From Myxococcales bacterium (GTDB taxonomy: Bacteria; Myxococcota_A; UBA9160; SMWR01), in the NCBI GenBank assembly GCA_013215605.1, contig JABSQW010000026.1, positions 1 through 42,708 of the forward strand: 42,708 nt of DNA. Reading direction: 5' to 3'. The position numbers and the translations under genes are program-made. Shown in pieces: positions 39,801 through 42,708 of this stretch. Below the pieces are notes generated by a model. That model searched no databases and was not told where the DNA came from. It worked only from the letters and a program-made list of their open reading frames with translations. The number at the start of each line of letters is the position of its first letter. Position 1 is the first letter of the stretch.

Positions 39801-40061
39801 GCAGGCCTCGCCATCGTACGCCAGCGCCCGGGCACCGCGAAGGGCTTCTGCTTCATCACCCTCGAGGACGAGACCGGCATGTCGAACGGCATCCTCACCC
39901 CCGCCTACTTCAGCCGCCTGCGCCGCGAGCTCCACTCCGGCGCCATCCTCGAGGTCGCGGGTCCGCTGCAGAACGTCGACGACGTGATCCACGTGCGCGT
40001 CAAGGAGCTGCGGGCGCTGGCGGGGCGCGGGGGATTGCCGCATTCGCACGATTACCACTGA
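36867..40061 (+). CDS. dnaE2: Error-prone DNA polymerase III alpha subunit DnaE2 (GTG start)
   Basis: PHP N-terminus YIELRCRSAFSFLDACSNPEDLAARAAELDYPAVALGDRDGFYGSPRFHQAAK, AQGRGSAANSAVCYALGIT, PDIDIDLPSGDQRE, terminal VRVKELRALAGRGGLPHSHDYH. Confidence 0.95.
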   Translation: MSPSEADYIELRCRSAFSFLDACSNPEDLAARAAELDYPAVALGDRDGFYGSPRFHQAAKSAGVHAIVGAQLRVGDCLPPSRPPGVGAARAPSIAADVPSLLLLVESRQGYRDLSRLITRGHTRGAKGECQVTWDEVEEHSGHVIALLRGNASLERVHLDRALAALGSDRVRVDVSRHLDREAETAARRSAHLAESLGVPVVATNDVRHALPEGRRLLDALTCLRHKTSLDRAGRKLVKNAERHLRPRREMIERFADHPEWITATRAVAERCAFHLEDLGYRFPEFPVPAGETQSTALRRLSEQGAGERYGRPVPPKARAQIEHELAIIEKLDLAGYFLIVHDIARFAREQGMLAQGRGSAANSAVCYALGITAVDPVAMELLFERFLSEERGEWPDIDIDLPSGDQRESVIQYVFEKYGHFGAAMTAVVITYRTRMAVREMGKVLGLGTDAIDRLAKTLSGLEHRDDLDEFEATLSHAGIDANGPRIAELFDLVEQVRGLPRHLGQHSGGIVIAAGRLDEVVPIEPASMVDRRVVQWDKDDCADLGIIKIDLLGLGMLAAIEDTLELVRDAEDIEVDLAHLPADDPITYEMIRRADTVGTFQIESRAQMATLPRMKPERFYDLVIEVAIIRPGPITGKMVNPFLERRAGREPIRYPHPSLEPILKRTLGVPLFQEQLLRVAMTAAGFTGGEAEELRRAMGFKRSVERMDDIAKRLRNGMNARGITGENQDEILRGITSFALYGFPESHAASFALIAYASAYLKAHHPAAFLAGLLNAYPMGFYNPSTLVKDAQRHDVEVRAIDVAHSDWRCTLEPRLPEAGANHAPQPAVRLGLRYVAGLRQETGERLEAERARAPFSDAADLAKRVAPRRSELDTLAELGALASTDVAARTRRSALWQVAAIERDPNSLFAGQKPSPEPSPLPETTPLEDTLSDYRASGITVGPPLMSYLRPELDARGVLTAAQLREVPSGRFVRTAGLAIVRQRPGTAKGFCFITLEDETGMSNGILTPAYFSRLRRELHSGAILEVAGPLQNVDDVIHVRVKELRALAGRGGLPHSHDYH

Positions 40062-40224
40062 CTTCTTCAGCCCGGGGTCTTCCAGCATCCCGACGACCCT
40101 CACCCCGGGTGCGCGACCCACTGGCGCCGATGGCGGCAAGAGTCGGGGGGTGGTTGGGGTCGCTGTCCGACCTTTGCACAGCGAAGGGGTACTCTTCTGC
40201 CATCGCGAAGCCAGGGGAAGCACC

Positions 40225-40998
40225 ATGAGCGAAGTTCCCTCGTCGATCCTCGACGAGGAGCAGAGAGACCTGGCGTATCCGCCGGGAACCGAGTTCCACT
40301 TCTGGAACCAGAGCCGCTGCCACATCCTGTTCGACAAGCTGCCGCCACTCGACCCGGACGCCCTCGTGATCGACGTCGGCTGCGGGCCGGGAGCCACCGT
40401 CAAATACCTGCGCGCGAAGGGGCTCGACGCGATCGGCTGCGACCTCGCGGCCTATCGCGAGCCCGACCCCGAGCTCGCACCGCACGTCCACTACGCGCAG
40501 GACGCCTTCGATCTGCCCGTCGAGACGCGTCGCCGGGTGAAGCTCGTGCTGCTGCTCGACGTTCTCGAGCACATGGAAGACCCCGAGAGCTTCCTGTCAC
40601 GCTGCATCGAGGGCTTCGAGAACCTCGAGCACGTTCTGTTGATGATGCCCGCGCGGAGCGAGCTCTGGACGGGCTTCGACGACTACTACGGACACGTGCG
40701 CCGCTACGACGGCCCGAGTCTGCGCGCGCTGTGCGGAGAGGCACGCCTCGAGATCTCCGCCATGGGCTACTGCTTCCACGGCCTCTACCTCGCCGTGGGG
40801 GCGTCGAAGCTTCTGTGGCGGAGCCGTACGATCGGCGTGAAGCCCATCGCCCACCACTGGGCGCACGGGCTGCTCGCCCGGCTCTTCCACCTCGAGGAGA
40901 AGCTGCTGCCCGGAAGTCTGCCGGGGACCACCATCTGGGCGACCACGAGTGTCGCGAGCCGCCCCGCGCGTTCGGAACGCGATCAGCCGAGTCGGTAG
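40225..40998 (+). CDS. SAM-dependent class I methyltransferase
   Basis: DALVIDVGCGPGATVKYLRAKGLDAIGCDLA and KLVLLLDVLEHMEDPESFL. Confidence 0.88.
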   Translation: MSEVPSSILDEEQRDLAYPPGTEFHFWNQSRCHILFDKLPPLDPDALVIDVGCGPGATVKYLRAKGLDAIGCDLAAYREPDPELAPHVHYAQDAFDLPVETRRRVKLVLLLDVLEHMEDPESFLSRCIEGFENLEHVLLMMPARSELWTGFDDYYGHVRRYDGPSLRALCGEARLEISAMGYCFHGLYLAVGASKLLWRSRTIGVKPIAHHWAHGLLARLFHLEEKLLPGSLPGTTIWATTSVASRPARSERDQPSR

Positions 40999-42152
40999 AG
41001 CTCCAGCGCATTGCCGCAGATCATCCGGTACTGATCGGCCGGATCGACGCCCGCCATGCTCTCGGCGATGATGCGTCGGCTGTACGGCCAGTCGTGGCGG
41101 TGATGCGGGTAGTCGTTCGACCACAGGAGGTTCTCGACACCGAACCAGCCCCGGTTCTGCACGGCGAAGGGCTCGCGGATGAACGACGCCTTCCAGTTGT
41201 TGTGGAAGTACTGGCTGGGCAGGTGCTTGATCTTCGACTCCGACCACACGCGGTTGCGCCACCAGTGGTCGTCCATGTGCTCGATGCAGTGTGGGATCCA
41301 GCCGGCGCCGCACTCGGCCATCACCATCTGGAGCTTCGGATAGCGGTCGAACATGCCCGAGTAGATCATCTTCGAGAACATCCCCGAGAACTCGGCGACC
41401 GCGCCGCCCATGAGCTGGAGAGTCGGCGTCGCGAACTCCACCTGGTGCTTGGCGTCCCGCACCTTGGGAATCTCCCCCATGGCCGCAGCGCCCGCGTGCC
41501 TGAGACCCGCGTGAATGTGCACGGGCAGCTCGTTCTCCTCTGCGGCGGCCCAGAACGGCTCGTCCTCGTCGGAGAGGTCCTTGTTCCCGGACGGAAGCGT
41601 GGAGATGATCACGCCGCGCGCACCGAGCTTCTTGGCCTGCTTCAGCCGGTCCACCGCCGTCGCGACGTCGACGCCGGGAATCTGGTAGAGGCCGATCAGC
41701 CGCGAGCGGTCGGCCGCGGAGAAGTCCTCCCACATCCACTGGTTGTACGCGTCGACGCCCGCGACGTGGTACTCGTCGTCGGGCTGGGCCATGAACGCGG
41801 CCATGGTGCGCTGCGACGGATACAGGACTTCCGCGGAAATGCCGTCGTAGTCCTGCTCATCGAGCCGGGCCTTGCCGTCGAAGGCGCCCTGGCGCATCGA
41901 CTCGTAGGTCGTGCCGAACCAGCTGTTGTCCTCGTACCGCTTGCCGAACTCGCCCTCGTTCGTGACGAGTCCGATCGGCATCACGGGCTGACCGGGGACC
42001 AGCTCCCAGGCGTCGCCGCCTTTGGGGTCCTTCACGAGCCTCGGGATCTGGCCGTGGTACTTCTTGGGCAGGAACCGCTCCCACATGTAGGGCGGCTCGA
42101 TGGTGTGACCGTCGGCCGAGATGATCCGGTAGGTATTCTTCGTGTCGCTCAT
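40983..42152 (-). CDS. Amidohydrolase family 2 (metal-dependent hydrolase)
   Basis: YRIISADGHTIEPPYMWERFLPKKYHG, LPVHIHAGLRHAG, LLWSNDYPHHRHDWPYSRRII. Confidence 0.9.
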   Translation of the reverse strand: MSDTKNTYRIISADGHTIEPPYMWERFLPKKYHGQIPRLVKDPKGGDAWELVPGQPVMPIGLVTNEGEFGKRYEDNSWFGTTYESMRQGAFDGKARLDEQDYDGISAEVLYPSQRTMAAFMAQPDDEYHVAGVDAYNQWMWEDFSAADRSRLIGLYQIPGVDVATAVDRLKQAKKLGARGVIISTLPSGNKDLSDEDEPFWAAAEENELPVHIHAGLRHAGAAAMGEIPKVRDAKHQVEFATPTLQLMGGAVAEFSGMFSKMIYSGMFDRYPKLQMVMAECGAGWIPHCIEHMDDHWWRNRVWSESKIKHLPSQYFHNNWKASFIREPFAVQNRGWFGVENLLWSNDYPHHRHDWPYSRRIIAESMAGVDPADQYRMICGNALELYRLG

Positions 42153-42278
42153 CGCTTCCTCTCGCTGTCTGGGAATGCAGACATGTTACCGCATTCGCCG
42201 ATTCGCCTGCCTCCGCTCGCCCGTGGAAACTCCGACTATGCAACCGATCACAGCTCGTTAGACTGACGTAGGAACGTC

Positions 42279-42708
42279 ATGACGACCTGGTACCTCGACG
42301 GACTGCGATTCACTTGCACGCGCTGCGGCAACTGCTGCACCGGCGCGCCTGGGACGGTCCGGGTGAGTGATGTCGAGATCGGCGCCCTCGCAGATCACCT
42401 CGGGGTGGACGAGGATCGGTTTCGGCGCGACTACACGGGGCGTCTGCGCGGCGGCGGCGTGAGTCTCGTCGAAAAGCCGAATCGCGACTGCGTGTTCTGG
42501 GACCGTCGCGAGGGCTGCACGGTGTATCCGGTGCGCCCGAAGCAGTGCCGCAGCTGGCCGTTCTGGCGCGCAGTCGTCCACTCGGAGGAACGCTGGGCGG
42601 AGGAGGCGAAGGGCTGTCCCGGGATGAACCGCGGCGCGCTTCACGACGTGGCGCGAATCGATGCCCTCGCCGACGACGACGGAACCTCGGACTCGTCTCG
42701 AGAATCCA
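42279..42708 (+). CDS. YkgJ-like zinc/iron-chelating cysteine-cluster protein (runs off window)
   Basis: FTCTRCGNCCTGAPGTVRVSDVEIGALADHLG...RDCVFWDRREGCTVYPVRPKQCRSWPFW. Confidence 0.85.
   Translation, partial: MTTWYLDGLRFTCTRCGNCCTGAPGTVRVSDVEIGALADHLGVDEDRFRRDYTGRLRGGGVSLVEKPNRDCVFWDRREGCTVYPVRPKQCRSWPFWRAVVHSEERWAEEAKGCPGMNRGALHDVARIDALADDDGTSDSSRES

Noticed and set aside
42187-42202. TTCGCCGATTCGCC as another copy of the imuAB/dnaE2 repeat
   Set aside because: Period is 8 bp, not 11, and the flanking promoter context (TTGACA) is missing.

Overview
GC-rich bacterial chromosomal window, possibly deltaproteobacterial or Myxococcota-like (inference only). It is mostly housekeeping genes. 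Left end: 3' end of ftsQ, then ftsA and ftsZ, an enoyl-CoA hydratase, a YqeY-like protein, ndk, a quinone oxidoreductase and the RNase P RNA gene. Middle: a PAS hybrid histidine kinase, an ArgA-like acetyltransferase, an SLC13/TrkA-C transporter, a sigma-70 factor, uppP, thrH-like, PhyH, a desaturase, an orphan HATPase next to a PP2C phosphatase, a PfkB kinase, metF and purN. Right part: imuA-imuB, dinB, pepF, a membrane protein, an SDR remnant, an FAD oxidoreductase, a receiver protein, an MFS transporter, a DapB-like dehydrogenase, a Cys-type formate dehydrogenase, dnaE2, a methyltransferase, an amidohydrolase and a YkgJ-like partial gene. The most interesting signal is a split mutagenesis cassette: imuA-imuB and dnaE2 lie about 12 kb apart, but each is preceded by nearly the same promoter/operator, TTGACA followed by an 11-bp-period direct repeat (AAGGCGAA-N3-AAGGCGAA and AAGCGAAAA-N2-AAGCGAAAA). 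dinB, located between them, lacks this motif. No CRISPR array, tRNA, rRNA operon or intact transposase was recognised. All product calls come from reading motifs in the translations; no database search was possible.
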